Of a stretch of 64,000 nucleotides of DNA, positions 45,098 to 53,734 are shown one piece after another; within the stretch, counting starts at the first letter, position 1, and every line of letters starts with the position of its first letter. Source of the stretch: an uncultured Eubacterium sp. Lineage in GTDB: Bacteria; Bacillota; Clostridia; Lachnospirales; Lachnospiraceae. Below the pieces are notes generated by a model, which saw nothing but the letters and a program-made list of their open reading frames with translations, made no database searches and was not told the origin of the DNA. The translations under genes and the position numbers were made by a program. The stretch is from positions 1-64,000 of the forward strand of contig NZ_CALGRE010000040.1 of assembly GCF_937958975.1 (NCBI RefSeq), written 5' to 3'.

Positions 45098-45193
45098 TCA
45101 GGCAAAAACAAAATGGATGCCACCTGTTAAATTAAGGATAGCATCCATGTGTTTAGCCAAGTTCTTAATATGTATCCAACATTCTGGATACAT
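45098..45193 (-). CDS. Possible 31-residue peptide gene
   Basis: ATG at 45193 has a near-perfect AAGGAGGGGTGAT site 5 bases upstream and runs 31 codons to TGA (start MYPECWIHIKNLAKHMD). It begins 26 bases after the stop of the larger gene upstream, as in an operon. A small palindrome (TATCCA/TGGATA) lies at its start, and the terminator stem overlaps its second half. It may be a real small peptide or only a strong site in a decayed region. Confidence 0.35.
   Translation of the reverse strand: MYPECWIHIKNLAKHMDAILNLTGGIHFVFA
45113..45148 (-). terminator. Terminator at the end of the 46.8-45.1 kb unit
   Basis: 8-bp stem ATGGATGC/GCATCCAT with a 20-base loop, followed on the minus strand by TTTTGTTTTT. 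Confidence 0.7.
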
Positions 45194-45218
45194 ATCACCC
45201 CTCCTTCTTGTAATAAAC

Positions 45219-46040
45219 TTATTCAATTTCTAAAAGTTGTTGTTCATTAATATAAACATTTCTTATTATATTTAAATCTAACAAATCGTCAAATTGGTTA
45301 GTGTATTGAACTTTAGTTGTACCATTTAATTTACAACCGGATTCACTAAACGTATTATCACTATTGCTAAGGTTTTTAATAAGATTACTATTTTCGCCCT
45401 TTATAACAATATTCAAATCATTCATTTCATTGTTTGTTAGAAGTCTTAATCCTAATGGCGAAACATATAGAATATTATCATTATATTTAAATTTTCTACA
45501 ATTATCACTAAATTTTAAATCGAAAGTATATTGTTTATATTCGTTATTAACTTTTTCTTCTGTATCAATCATTTTAATACAATTATTTAAGTCTATATTT
45601 TCTAAATCATTTGTGCTGATGTCAAATGATGCATAAACAAATAATTTATTATTCGCATATTCTGCATATTTATTAAAAGTTCCCGATGCTTCATATTCAA
45701 ATATAAATCGTCCATCTTTTCCAAATGATTTTATGGTTTTATTATAGTTATCTATATCAGATTCAACTTTGTTACCATTTTTATCGCAAATTGAGAATAC
45801 TAAATATCCAAATTGTGTATTCTTTTCACATAAGCTTTCTTCTAAAGAAATAATATAATTATCAATTTCTATTTTCTGATTTTCTTGTGTTAATATGTTT
45901 TTAACAATACTTTCCTGTTCTTCATTATTTGAAAAGAAAAACTGAAATATACTTTTATTTAAATAAGCATATGTGATTATATTTGATGCAAAAAGTAAAA
46001 GTATTATTGTAATTAAAGCAATCACTATCTTTTTTTTCAT
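45219..46040 (-). CDS. Hypothetical membrane-anchored protein
   Basis: 273 residues: an N-terminal membrane anchor or signal segment (about 5-28), then an Asn- and Asp-rich extracellular domain with no family I know. No lipobox cysteine is evident. A good AAGGAG site lies 6 bases before the ATG, and the gene follows the one at 46063 by 22 bases. Composition is more AT-rich than the flanking genes, as expected for acquired DNA. Confidence 0.7.
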   Translation of the reverse strand: MKKKIVIALITIILLLFASNIITYAYLNKSIFQFFFSNNEEQESIVKNILTQENQKIEIDNYIISLEESLCEKNTQFGYLVFSICDKNGNKVESDIDNYNKTIKSFGKDGRFIFEYEASGTFNKYAEYANNKLFVYASFDISTNDLENIDLNNCIKMIDTEEKVNNEYKQYTFDLKFSDNCRKFKYNDNILYVSPLGLRLLTNNEMNDLNIVIKGENSNLIKNLSNSDNTFSESGCKLNGTTKVQYTNQFDDLLDLNIIRNVYINEQQLLEIE

Positions 46041-46062
46041 GTTAGTCTCCTTATTACAAATA

Positions 46063-46818
46063 TTAAATATGTTTATAATCTAAATATGCATTATACGATA
46101 AATCACTATAATAATTTGTAGATGAGCCAGAAACTCCAACAGATATTCCTTCTGAGCCAATAGAGATACTAGGCGAGATACTTTTATTAGTCATTGCATG
46201 GTTATATGATGTAGCAAAAATAACATATTTTTTTTCGTATCTGCATTGAAACTTTAATTCTATATATTCATCATCATAATATTCGTAAACATATTGTGTT
46301 GCTTTTATATTCATATCTTTTCTATTTCCAAAAAGATTTACTTTACATGTCACACCATCAACAGTGTTTTTAAATGCATCTGGATGAGTTTCATTTTTTT
46401 TAGTATATTTACCATAGCCAGTGAGACAACGATATGTTACTGTGTGTTTACATTTAGCAGTATTTCTTATTACATTACCATTTTTAACTGTAACTCCAAA
46501 TACATCCACGTTTCTATAATAAGCCTCATCTAACCAATAGGCTTTGGCTGTAACATAAATTTTACCTTTCTTTTCAAATTGGCATGCATATATTGTTTGT
46601 TTTACCTTATTCTTTGTTTTAGGATGATTCCAATCCTCATAAAGAGGTTCTTTAGCATCAACATCAGTAGGTATAATTCCTAATGACTTACCAATTTCTT
46701 CGAATGGAGATTCGTCTTCTTCATAATCGATTTTATCTTCTTCTATTCTTTCCTCAATTATATTATCGATTTCATCATTTTTCATTTCTGTAACAGTACC
46801 ATTTTTTTCTTCATCCAC
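46063..46818 (-). CDS. Hypothetical acidic protein, N-terminus probably damaged
   Basis: At least 251 residues, using a GTG start at 46818 with no clear ribosome binding site. The N-terminal 60 residues are very acidic and the rest beta-rich, ending in a Gly/Ser-rich repeat (GSEGISVGVSGSS) and YNAYLDY. Upstream in the same frame the acidic coding pattern continues (DEETIDELN, then DEEIND) but is broken by a TAG near 46885, and an earlier stretch reads on in another frame. I read this as a gene whose 5' end has decayed. Function unknown. Confidence 0.55.
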   Translation of the reverse strand: MDEEKNGTVTEMKNDEIDNIIEERIEEDKIDYEEDESPFEEIGKSLGIIPTDVDAKEPLYEDWNHPKTKNKVKQTIYACQFEKKGKIYVTAKAYWLDEAYYRNVDVFGVTVKNGNVIRNTAKCKHTVTYRCLTGYGKYTKKNETHPDAFKNTVDGVTCKVNLFGNRKDMNIKATQYVYEYYDDEYIELKFQCRYEKKYVIFATSYNHAMTNKSISPSISIGSEGISVGVSGSSTNYYSDLSYNAYLDYKHI

Positions 46819-47016
46819 GGATACATAATCAATATATACAGATGTATTTATTGATCTATTTAATTCATCAATTGTTTCTTCATCCTAATCATTGATTTCT
46901 TCATCAAAAATTCCTTTAATTGTCCTACTCTGTTTTGTATTTTTTTAAGCTTTGAAACTTCGCTGATTATATACTATATTATTATTTTATTCAATATATT
47001 TTTCACAAACGTTGAA

Positions 47017-47038
47017 AAAACGACATGAACGTCGTTTT
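47017..47038 (-). terminator. Terminator of the LytTR remnant
   Basis: 8-bp stem AAAACGAC/GTCGTTTT with a 6-base loop, followed on the minus strand by TTTTTT. It begins at the stop codon of the LytTR fragment. Confidence 0.75.
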
Positions 47039-47275
47039 ACATAGATGCAAACTTTTTGTTCGCAGAAATATATCTCTTTTTCGTTTCTGTATATTTTCTA
47101 ACACTAATATATGCTTTTTTATCTCCCAAAAAATACACAAATTCTTTGTCTAAATGTTCGACAGCATTTAAATTAATTAAAAAAGATTTATGACACTAAA
47201 AAAAAACATACTCTTCCAGTTTTATTTCCAATTCATTGATTTTCTCATTACATTCATAACATCTATCTATTGTGT
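47037..47275 (-). pseudogene. LytTR-type DNA-binding domain, C-terminal remnant
   Basis: The minus strand reads CHKSFLINLNAVEHLD and then EFVYFLGDKKAYISVRKY, ending at TAA 47039-47037. This is the end of a LytTR DNA-binding domain, found in response regulators that control toxin, bacteriocin and quorum genes. Just upstream, in frame, KINELEIKLEEYVFF is followed by a TAG where the family has an arginine (the R of 'RCHKSF'). No start codon or receiver domain is present. It is therefore a broken fragment, though its terminator is still intact. Confidence 0.7.
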
Positions 47276-47279
47276 TTAT

Positions 47280-47640
47280 AATAGACCCCCTTATTAAGAT
47301 TACGCTGAATACTTATTCTCATGTGATATAGCGAACTAGAAAACGTGCTGTGAGTATACTTGAGAATGCAATAAAACAGGGGCATAGAAAAATTTGAAAA
47401 TTTGAAAAGGTGCTGAATACACCAAAGATAAAGGGCTTGCACACAGATTTGTGTACAAATTTGTGTGCAAAATTTGATATATACAATATGTGTACAAAAA
47501 TTAATATTGATATTTTTTAATCTAAAATCGTATGCTACAACTCTTTTGCATGAAAAGGACGAAGTTCGAATCCGCACCTACTGTGCTTCTTCTCACTTCA
47601 CGGCATTCGCAGTTGAATGATTCAATATGAGCAGTGCCAC
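47280..47640. other. Gene-free degenerate region
   Basis: No convincing gene on either strand. Direct repeats GATTTGTGTAC-like and CAAATTTGTGTGC occur near 47443-47470. A GTTCGAATCC segment near 47566 resembles a tRNA T-loop, but no foldable tRNA surrounds it. Confidence 0.4.
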
Positions 47641-47645
47641 AGCTC

Positions 47646-47686
47646 GAAAACCCCTGGTTTTCTCGCTGATGCGGCATTCGCCGCAT
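47646..47686. repeat. Two small palindromes beside the tRNA-Lys terminator
   Basis: GAAAACC/GGTTTTC (47646-47662, 3-base loop) and ATGCGGC/GCCGCAT (47669-47686, 4-base loop), both perfect 7-bp stems. The adjacent segment 47640-47650 is repeated inverted at 58339-58349. Confidence 0.5.
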
Positions 47687-47693
47687 AAAATAA

Positions 47694-47743
47694 AAAGAAT
47701 AAAATTGGGCATGAAAGCAAGCTTTCACCCAATTTTATTCTTT
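47694..47743 (-). terminator. Terminator of tRNA-Lys transcript
   Basis: 16-bp perfect outer stem (47694-47709 with 47728-47743) and an inner GAAAGC/GCTTTC stem. It is followed on the minus strand by TTCTTTTTATTTT. Confidence 0.75.
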
Positions 47744-47822
47744 CCATTTTTACACTGCTCATTGCTTACGCACAAAGAAAAGTACCACCCCAAACAATTT
47801 AATGCTCGAAACGGTACCCGCG

Positions 47823-47895
47823 TGCGCCTCCAGGGGCTCGAACCCTGCACACCCTGATTAAGAGTCAGGTGCTCTACCAAATGAGCTAGAGGCGC
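47823..47895 (-). tRNA. tRNA-Lys (anticodon CUU)
   Basis: 73 bases fold as a full cloverleaf: acceptor GCGCCTC/GAGGCGC, U8-A9, D-stem GCTC/GAGC, anticodon stem CCTGA/TCAGG with loop CTCTTAA giving CUU, T-stem CAGGG/CCCTG and discriminator A. CCA is not encoded. The decayed island lies on its 3' side, the usual side for integration. Confidence 0.96.
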
Positions 47896-47931
47896 AAATA
47901 TTAATATGTCTTGTCTTTAGCGACAATGGTT

Positions 47932-47960
47932 ATTATAATACGACATGGAAAAAATTGCAA
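47932..47960 (-). promoter_or_regulatory. Promoter of tRNA-Lys
   Basis: On the minus strand TTGCAA (47960-47955) and TATAAT (47937-47932) with a 17-base spacer, about 37 bases before the tRNA. Confidence 0.75.
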
Positions 47961-48115
47961 CAACTTTTTTACATTTTATTTTCATTTTATTTCTATCTTT
48001 TTAATATTTTTCCCTTGTACTTATAATTAATTGTATTTATACTTATTATAATATACAAAGCAATCATATTTATTACTAAAAATTGCTTTTAATTTATAAA
48101 TGACAGGAGTTTTTC

Positions 48116-49378
48116 ATGGACAGCAAAAAAAATAAGTTTCAAGGTAACAGCAGATACTTTACAATTGCCATTTACAGTATTGTATCTGTTTTCATTATGG
48201 CGGTAATTGTAAAAGCAGTTTTCTTCTGGGAATCTACTTCTGCCACATTAAGCACTTTTTTTTCAACCATGTCGCCATTTTTAATTGGAATCCTTATCGC
48301 ATTCCTTATTAATCCTTTAGTTTCATGGATGCGTAAAACTTTCTTTAAAAAATGGCTTCATATAAAAAATGATGCACTCAATAAAATACTTGCTATCTTC
48401 TTTTCATATTTATTAGTCATCACTATTTTAACAGTAGGGCTAATGTATCTGATACCTGAAATTATAGATAGTCTCAATCAACTACTCGAGAAAATGCCTG
48501 ATTGGGGAAATTCCATCATGGATTTCATAAATAATCTTGCAAAAAAATATCCGGATATTGATTTTAAATATATTCAAGATTCTGTAACCAATGCGGATTC
48601 TACATTACAGAATACACTCAGTGATTTTATTAAAAAAATCACTACTACAATTGTTATAACCGGTATGAGTGTTATTCGTTTTGTTTTTAATTTTATCGTA
48701 GCCATTATTGTTTCATGTTATCTTATTATTGATAAAAAAATACAGGCAAGAGGTATTCAGCGTGTTATTTTCGCTTTTTTCAAATATCCTCGTGCCAAAA
48801 GAATTTGGAGTATTATCAACCGTTCACTAAAAATATTTAGTAACTTCTTTGACGGTAAAATGATTGACTCCCTTATCATGGGAATCTTGTGTTTTATATG
48901 CATGATGATTATAAGCCTATTTGGAGTAACCGGATTTTCGGATTGCGCTCTTTTAGTTAGTATTATTGTTGGAGTTACAAATATGATTCCATATTTTGGT
49001 CCTTTCCTTGGAGGAATCCCTAGTGTGTTACTACTATGTATTTATTCTCCAAAAAGCGCATTGATTTTTGGTATTCTGATAATTGTTCTTCAGCAAATTG
49101 ACGGAAATCTTATTGGTCCAAAAATTTTAGGAGATTCTACAGGTCTTAGACCTTTATGGATTATTTTTGCAATTACCCTTGGCGGATGGCTCGCCGGTGT
49201 TTTTGGTATGTTACTTGGAGTTCCTTGTGTAGCTGTTATTACCGGTCTTATGGAAGATTATGTAAACGAAAAGTTAGATGCCAAAAACATAGATTTGCCT
49301 GTAATAAAAAACGAAAAAGTCAGGAAAGAAAAATATAAATTTCCTCCAGATAAATTTAAAAAGAAAACTACAAAATAG
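48116..49378 (+). CDS. AI-2E family transporter
   Basis: 420 residues of the PerM/AI-2E exporter family, with about eight membrane segments grouped at the N-terminus (about 15-60, 82-105) and C-terminus (about 185-205, 250-370). The loop in between holds the amphipathic region seen in this family. Typical segments are MSPFLIGILIAFLINPLVSW, TNMIPYFGPFLGGIPS and QQIDGNLIGPKILG. Substrates range from AI-2 to ions and remain uncertain. The C-terminal tail is strongly basic. Monocistronic, with an AGGAG site. Confidence 0.92.
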   Translation: MDSKKNKFQGNSRYFTIAIYSIVSVFIMAVIVKAVFFWESTSATLSTFFSTMSPFLIGILIAFLINPLVSWMRKTFFKKWLHIKNDALNKILAIFFSYLLVITILTVGLMYLIPEIIDSLNQLLEKMPDWGNSIMDFINNLAKKYPDIDFKYIQDSVTNADSTLQNTLSDFIKKITTTIVITGMSVIRFVFNFIVAIIVSCYLIIDKKIQARGIQRVIFAFFKYPRAKRIWSIINRSLKIFSNFFDGKMIDSLIMGILCFICMMIISLFGVTGFSDCALLVSIIVGVTNMIPYFGPFLGGIPSVLLLCIYSPKSALIFGILIIVLQQIDGNLIGPKILGDSTGLRPLWIIFAITLGGWLAGVFGMLLGVPCVAVITGLMEDYVNEKLDAKNIDLPVIKNEKVRKEKYKFPPDKFKKKTTK

Positions 49379-49384
49379 CGCTCT

Positions 49385-49429
49385 ATAAGAAAGCAGCCAC
49401 ACTTATAAACCGTGTAGCTGCTTTCTTAT
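49385..49429. terminator. Convergent terminator between the AI-2E gene and trmB
   Basis: 13-bp stem ATAAGAAAGCAGC with its complement at 49417-49429, flanked by A- and T-rich tracts. Confidence 0.75.
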
Positions 49430-50067
49430 TATCTCTTGGCGATTAATTTATGTATTGGATTTCCCATTGCCGAAAACTTGCTTTCGTATTCAGTCATCAC
49501 ATTCCCAATCATCTGTTCTTTATCATTATGTAAATCCCATGTTTGGGCAACAAGTGTCCATCCTGCTTCCTTTACCTGGTCAAGAGAAAATTCAAATAAC
49601 AAATCATTATCCGTTTTAAACTCTACAATTCCATCTTCTTTTAAAATGCTATCATATCTTTCGAAAAACTGTTTTGACGTCAGTCTTCGTTTTGCATGTC
49701 TGTCCTTTGGCCATGGGTCAGAAAAATTAAGATAAATTCTATCGATTTCCTCCCGTTCAAACACATCACATATGTATTCTGCTTCCATTCTTATAAGCCT
49801 AAGATTTGGCACATCTAATTCTTCACATTTTTCTATTGCCCGAATAAGTACACTGGAGTATTTTTCTATTCCCACATAATTGATATTCGGATTTTCTAAT
49901 GCCAACTGAGTTATAAATTTACCTTTCCCCATTCCAATCTCTATCCTTATCGGATTATCATTTCCAAACTCATCATTCCATTTTCCTTTTAACTGCCGTG
50001 GTTCATTAATTGACAATCCGCTCTCTGCAATTGCCTCTCTTGAACCCGGAACATTTCTCAATCTCAT
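49429..50067 (-). CDS. trmB: tRNA (guanosine(46)-N7)-methyltransferase
   Basis: SAM-dependent methylation of G46 in the tRNA variable loop. With the ATG at 50067 (AAGGAG about 9 bases upstream) it is 212 residues, the usual size; a longer frame reaches 50109. Motifs are EIGMGKGKFITQLA (SAM binding, about 41-54), NFSDPWPKDRHAKRRL (about 117-132) and the C-terminal TEYESKFSAMGNPIHKL. It is convergent with the AI-2E transporter. Confidence 0.94.
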   Translation of the reverse strand: MRLRNVPGSREAIAESGLSINEPRQLKGKWNDEFGNDNPIRIEIGMGKGKFITQLALENPNINYVGIEKYSSVLIRAIEKCEELDVPNLRLIRMEAEYICDVFEREEIDRIYLNFSDPWPKDRHAKRRLTSKQFFERYDSILKEDGIVEFKTDNDLLFEFSLDQVKEAGWTLVAQTWDLHNDKEQMIGNVMTEYESKFSAMGNPIHKLIAKR

Positions 50068-50230
50068 ATCTCTCTTTTCTCCTTCAATATTCTGCCATAT
50101 ACTTCTCATAAGTATATTAAATTCTTCGCCCTTATTTGTTCTTTAAAATTTTAATTTCTTTTATTAACTTTTTCAAGTTTTTATTGTATTTTTTTCAAAA
50201 AGTGCTAAAGTAATACATGAAGTACCAAAG

Positions 50231-50295
50231 AGGGTAAATCTTTAAACCTTACCCTTGCTTTTCTGTCTCGGTAAGATTGAATACCGGGGCTTTTT
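50231..50295 (+). promoter_or_regulatory. Candidate transcription attenuator/riboswitch before the V-ATPase operon
   Basis: Three overlapping pairings lie about 110 bases before the first ATPase gene. A 5' stem pairs AGGGTAA (50231-50237) with TTACCCT (50249-50255). A terminator pairs 50265-50273 with 50282-50290 (9 bp with two wobbles), followed by TTTTT (50291-50295). An alternative antiterminator pairs CTTACC (50248-50253) with GGTAAG (50270-50275), and it excludes both of the others. This is the layout of a switch that stops transcription when the 5' stem forms. Confidence 0.55.
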
Positions 50296-50401
50296 ATCTA
50301 TATACGAACATTTTTACGTTTTTTCAATAATGTATTATAAATGGTTATATTGAGATACTAATTTGGTACTAGTATTTTCCTATATTATAAGGAGGCTGCA
50401 C

Positions 50402-50725
50402 ATGAATCAAGATATTAACAGTATCATTAACCAATTAGCGGAAATTGATTCTGCTTCCGCAAAGATTATGCAACAAACTCAAAACGAGAAAACAAAATAT
50501 GCAGAATATATCAATCAACAAAAACAACAGTATGATGAAAAATTACAAAAAGAAATTGATATTGCTATTTTGGAATGTCAGAAGCAGATGGATGAAAAAA
50601 GTAAATTAGAAATTGAAAAATGCAAATCAGATTGTAATAAAGAAATAAAACAGCTTGAAACTATTTTTAAGGACAAAGGTTCTGACTGGGCTGACCATAT
50701 ATTTAATAATATTATAAAGGAGTGA
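50402..50725 (+). CDS. V/A-type ATPase subunit G/H (peripheral stalk, coiled coil)
   Basis: 107 residues that are almost entirely coiled coil with heptads rich in Q, E, K and I. The length and first position match the small stalk subunit that pairs with subunit E to form the peripheral stalk. The start at 50402 has a GGAGG site; the frame from 50363 is longer but lacks one. Sequence alone is weakly diagnostic; the operon position makes the call. Confidence 0.82.
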   Translation: MNQDINSIINQLAEIDSASAKIMQQTQNEKTKYAEYINQQKQQYDEKLQKEIDIAILECQKQMDEKSKLEIEKCKSDCNKEIKQLETIFKDKGSDWADHIFNNIIKE

Positions 50726-50729
50726 GCCT

Positions 50730-51785
50730 ATGCTTAACGGGAAGCTTACAACTTACAGTGGCATGACAACCAAAATCAGAGCAATGAAGAAACGGCTGAT
50801 ATCCGAAGCACAATATAATGAAATAGCAAACATTTCTACCGTTTCGGATTTAATTAATTATTTACAGATGTTTCCTTCATATGCAGGTGTTCTTGCCAAT
50901 ATTGACGCTGCTTCTGCCCATCGTGGTGAAGTTGAAGGAAAGATGACTTTTTCTACTTATTATGACTTTTCCAAAATATTTCACTTTGCAGGAAATTCAC
51001 AGAAACGTTATCTTGAGTTTTATTTTATGAAATATGAAATTGCCACATTAAAAGCATGCATGAGAAATATTATGGACAGTCGAAACGACACAATACCGGT
51101 TTTAGTAGATAAGCATTTTAAGCGTCATTCAAAATTAAATATAGACAAACTTATAAATTCATTAACCATTGAAGAGTTTATTGAAAATTTGTCCGGTTCC
51201 GTTTACGAAAAGGTAATTAAAAAGATTTATGAATTTGAAAATCCTATACTATTTGATTACGAAATGTCATTAGACCTTTTCTTTTTCAATTATATATGGA
51301 ATAATCAGGACAAATTTATACCAAAGGGCGAAAAGAAATATTTCCAAAATTCATTTGGAGCTCAGGTGGATTTACTAAATATTTTATGGATATACCGTTG
51401 TAAAAAATATTACACGGTGTCAGATTCACAAATTTATTCGTTTCTAATCCCAATATATTATAACCTTGACCGCTCAAATATTAAGGCACTGGTGGAAGCA
51501 GAAAACGATTATTTGTTTTTTGAATTAATAAACAATTGTTATTATGGTAGAAATTACGGATTTGATTACACACAATCTATGGAATCTCAATTTGGTGGTA
51601 TCCTAAATTCTATATATATGAATGATTTCAAAGATGCGCCTTATTCCTTAGCTTCCATAAATGCATACTTTCATTTAAAGAATCTAGAAGTTGCAAAAGT
51701 AGTAACCGCTATGGAATGTATTCGATATGGATATTCACCAGAGGTTATTACCCAATATATAAATCAAAAGAAAGGGGTATTGTAA
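50730..51785 (+). CDS. ntpC: V/A-type ATPase subunit C (central-stalk adaptor)
   Basis: 351 residues, all helical, of the V0D/AC39 family, which forms the funnel joining the rotating central stalk to the proteolipid ring. Recognisable features are the N-terminal TTKIRAMKKRLISEAQYNEI, the FMKYEIATLKACMR segment and the C-terminal LEVAKVVTAMECIRYGYSPE. Its stop overlaps the ATG of subunit I by one base (TAATG). Confidence 0.9.
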   Translation: MLNGKLTTYSGMTTKIRAMKKRLISEAQYNEIANISTVSDLINYLQMFPSYAGVLANIDAASAHRGEVEGKMTFSTYYDFSKIFHFAGNSQKRYLEFYFMKYEIATLKACMRNIMDSRNDTIPVLVDKHFKRHSKLNIDKLINSLTIEEFIENLSGSVYEKVIKKIYEFENPILFDYEMSLDLFFFNYIWNNQDKFIPKGEKKYFQNSFGAQVDLLNILWIYRCKKYYTVSDSQIYSFLIPIYYNLDRSNIKALVEAENDYLFFELINNCYYGRNYGFDYTQSMESQFGGILNSIYMNDFKDAPYSLASINAYFHLKNLEVAKVVTAMECIRYGYSPEVITQYINQKKGVL

Positions 51786-53707
51786 TGATTGAAAAAATGA
51801 GTTTTGTAACATTGGCAGGACCAAAAACAGAAATCGACTATCTTGTTACTCATTATCTAAGCAAACATGATATCCATTTAGAAAATGCCCTGACTGAATT
51901 TAGTTCTTCGGAACAATTTACAACCTTTACAGAAGAAAATCCATTTAAAGTTTCTCTCAATAAAGGTCATGAATTAATGAATCTTATAAAAAATCCTGAA
52001 AAGGTTCAAATAGAAAAAATTAAGATTCCCAGTGCAGAAAAGTTTATCGAAAAAATCGAAGATGAACTGGCTGATGTGAGGGACAATATTTCAGAACTAA
52101 ATGAAAAAATACAGGCTTTGGATACTGATTATAGCATACTGGCGCCTTTTAAGACTTTAAACTATACATTAAAAGGCATTTACGATATGGAATTTTTCAA
52201 ATATCGTTTCGGAAAAATTCCGAGAACAAATTTTGACAAATTTGAATCATATCTGGACCCTGATATGAATGCTATTTTTATATCCACTTTAATAGAATCA
52301 GAATACGTTTATGGTGTATTCTTTGCACCTACGGAATATTTTGATGAAGTTGAAAAAGATTTTAGAAATATTCACTTTGATGATATTGCAATACCAAAAA
52401 AATACAAAGATTTTCCAAACAGCGAATGTATTAATATTGCAAAGAAAAAAGCTGAGCTTGAAGAAGAGATAAAATCTCTGGAAGCTCAAATTAATGAAAT
52501 TATTGAAAAAAACAAAGTACGGCTTGTGTCAGCTATCAGAAGAATAGAAACTGCATATAGTAATTTTGATGTTAGAAAATTAGCGGCAGTTACCAGAGAC
52601 TCCGGAGTAACTTTTCAGGTTCTCTGTGGATGGATGACAACGAAAGAAGCTAAAAAACTACAGAAAGAAACCGATAATGATGTAAATGTTGTATGTATTG
52701 TAAGCGAAGATGTCACAGACCATAAGACGGAACCGCCAACAAAATTAAAAAACTTTAAACTAATCAGACCTTTTGAAATGTTTGTTAGAATGTACGGGCT
52801 CCCTGCATATAATGAATTTGACCCTACCCTATTTCTGACAATTACTTATGCCTTTATTTTTGGTATTATGTTTGGTGATTTGGGACAGGGATTATGCCTG
52901 ATGATTGGCGGAGCCATATTATATAAAGTTAAGAAAATGGATTTAGCAGGCATTGTATGTGCCGCAGGTGTATTTTCATGTATATTTGGCGCTATATTTG
53001 GAAGTTTTTTCGGTTTCGAATTTGACTCTCTAATCAGCCCATTACATTCTATGATAAAATTACCTTTTCTTGGAGAGATAAATTGGGTATTGGTAGCCGC
53101 TTTTCTTTTTGGTTCCTTTGTAATATTGACAACAATGATTTTAAATATTGCAAATGCTATCAAACAAAAAAACCTTGGAAAGGCATTGTTCGGTCCAAAC
53201 GCCATTACCGGTTTCATTTTTTATGCAAGCATAATTGGTGTAATTTTTCTATATATGACAGGAAATCCGTTACCCGGAACACTTTTACTTATAGTAATGT
53301 TTGTGATACCACTGATACTGATTTTCCTTGAAGAACCATTAAAAAATATTATAAAGAAAAAGAAACCGATTGAGGAATCCGCCGGAATTTTTGCGGCAAC
53401 CGCATTTTTTGAAGTCTTTGACTATTTGCTGACTTACCTCTCCAATGCACTATCATTTCTACGTATCGGAGTATTTGCAATCAGTCATGCAGCTATGATG
53501 CAGGTTGTTATGACGCTTGCCGGAGCGGAAAACGGAGGTACGCCAAATATCCTTGTAGTAATCATAGGAAATATTCTTGTCCTGGCAATGGAAGGGTTAG
53601 TTGTTGGCATTCAGGTACTTCGTCTTGAATACTATGAGATTTTCGGACGTTTTTATGAGGGAAGCGGACGTGAATTTATACCATACAGAAAAAAATTTAA
53701 AAAGTAG
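51785..53707 (+). CDS. ntpI: V/A-type ATPase subunit I (stator a-subunit)
   Basis: 640 residues. The first about 335 are a soluble, partly coiled-coil arm (about 85-115 and 220-245). The rest is the membrane domain with about eight segments that carries the ion half-channels. Motifs are the GIMFGDLGQGL segment (about 358), FFEVFDYLLTYLSNALSFLR with the essential channel arginine (about 540-559), and the C-terminal EYYEIFGRFYEGSGREFIPY. ATG at 51785 follows AAAGGGG and overlaps the previous stop. Confidence 0.95.
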   Translation: MIEKMSFVTLAGPKTEIDYLVTHYLSKHDIHLENALTEFSSSEQFTTFTEENPFKVSLNKGHELMNLIKNPEKVQIEKIKIPSAEKFIEKIEDELADVRDNISELNEKIQALDTDYSILAPFKTLNYTLKGIYDMEFFKYRFGKIPRTNFDKFESYLDPDMNAIFISTLIESEYVYGVFFAPTEYFDEVEKDFRNIHFDDIAIPKKYKDFPNSECINIAKKKAELEEEIKSLEAQINEIIEKNKVRLVSAIRRIETAYSNFDVRKLAAVTRDSGVTFQVLCGWMTTKEAKKLQKETDNDVNVVCIVSEDVTDHKTEPPTKLKNFKLIRPFEMFVRMYGLPAYNEFDPTLFLTITYAFIFGIMFGDLGQGLCLMIGGAILYKVKKMDLAGIVCAAGVFSCIFGAIFGSFFGFEFDSLISPLHSMIKLPFLGEINWVLVAAFLFGSFVILTTMILNIANAIKQKNLGKALFGPNAITGFIFYASIIGVIFLYMTGNPLPGTLLLIVMFVIPLILIFLEEPLKNIIKKKKPIEESAGIFAATAFFEVFDYLLTYLSNALSFLRIGVFAISHAAMMQVVMTLAGAENGGTPNILVVIIGNILVLAMEGLVVGIQVLRLEYYEIFGRFYEGSGREFIPYRKKFKK

Positions 53708-53734
53708 AAAATTAAATACTAGGAGGATTTTATT

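Noticed and set aside
47263..47577. 104-codon minus-strand open frame
   Set aside because: It is Cys/Ser/His-rich and low in complexity, has no ribosome binding site, contains repeat DNA and overlaps the LytTR remnant in another frame. It is unlikely to be coding.
47555..47590. Possible tRNA fragment or attachment site (GTTCGAATCC)
   Set aside because: The bases around the T-loop-like segment do not pair into a T-stem, and no duplicate of the tRNA-Lys or tRNA-Arg 3' end is visible.
47522..47728. 68-codon minus-strand open frame
   Set aside because: It is built across the tRNA-Lys terminator stem and two other palindromes and has no ribosome binding site.
44700..47820. CRISPR array or phage genes in the gene-poor island
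   Set aside because: No regularly spaced repeats and no phage structural or integrase-like frames are present there.
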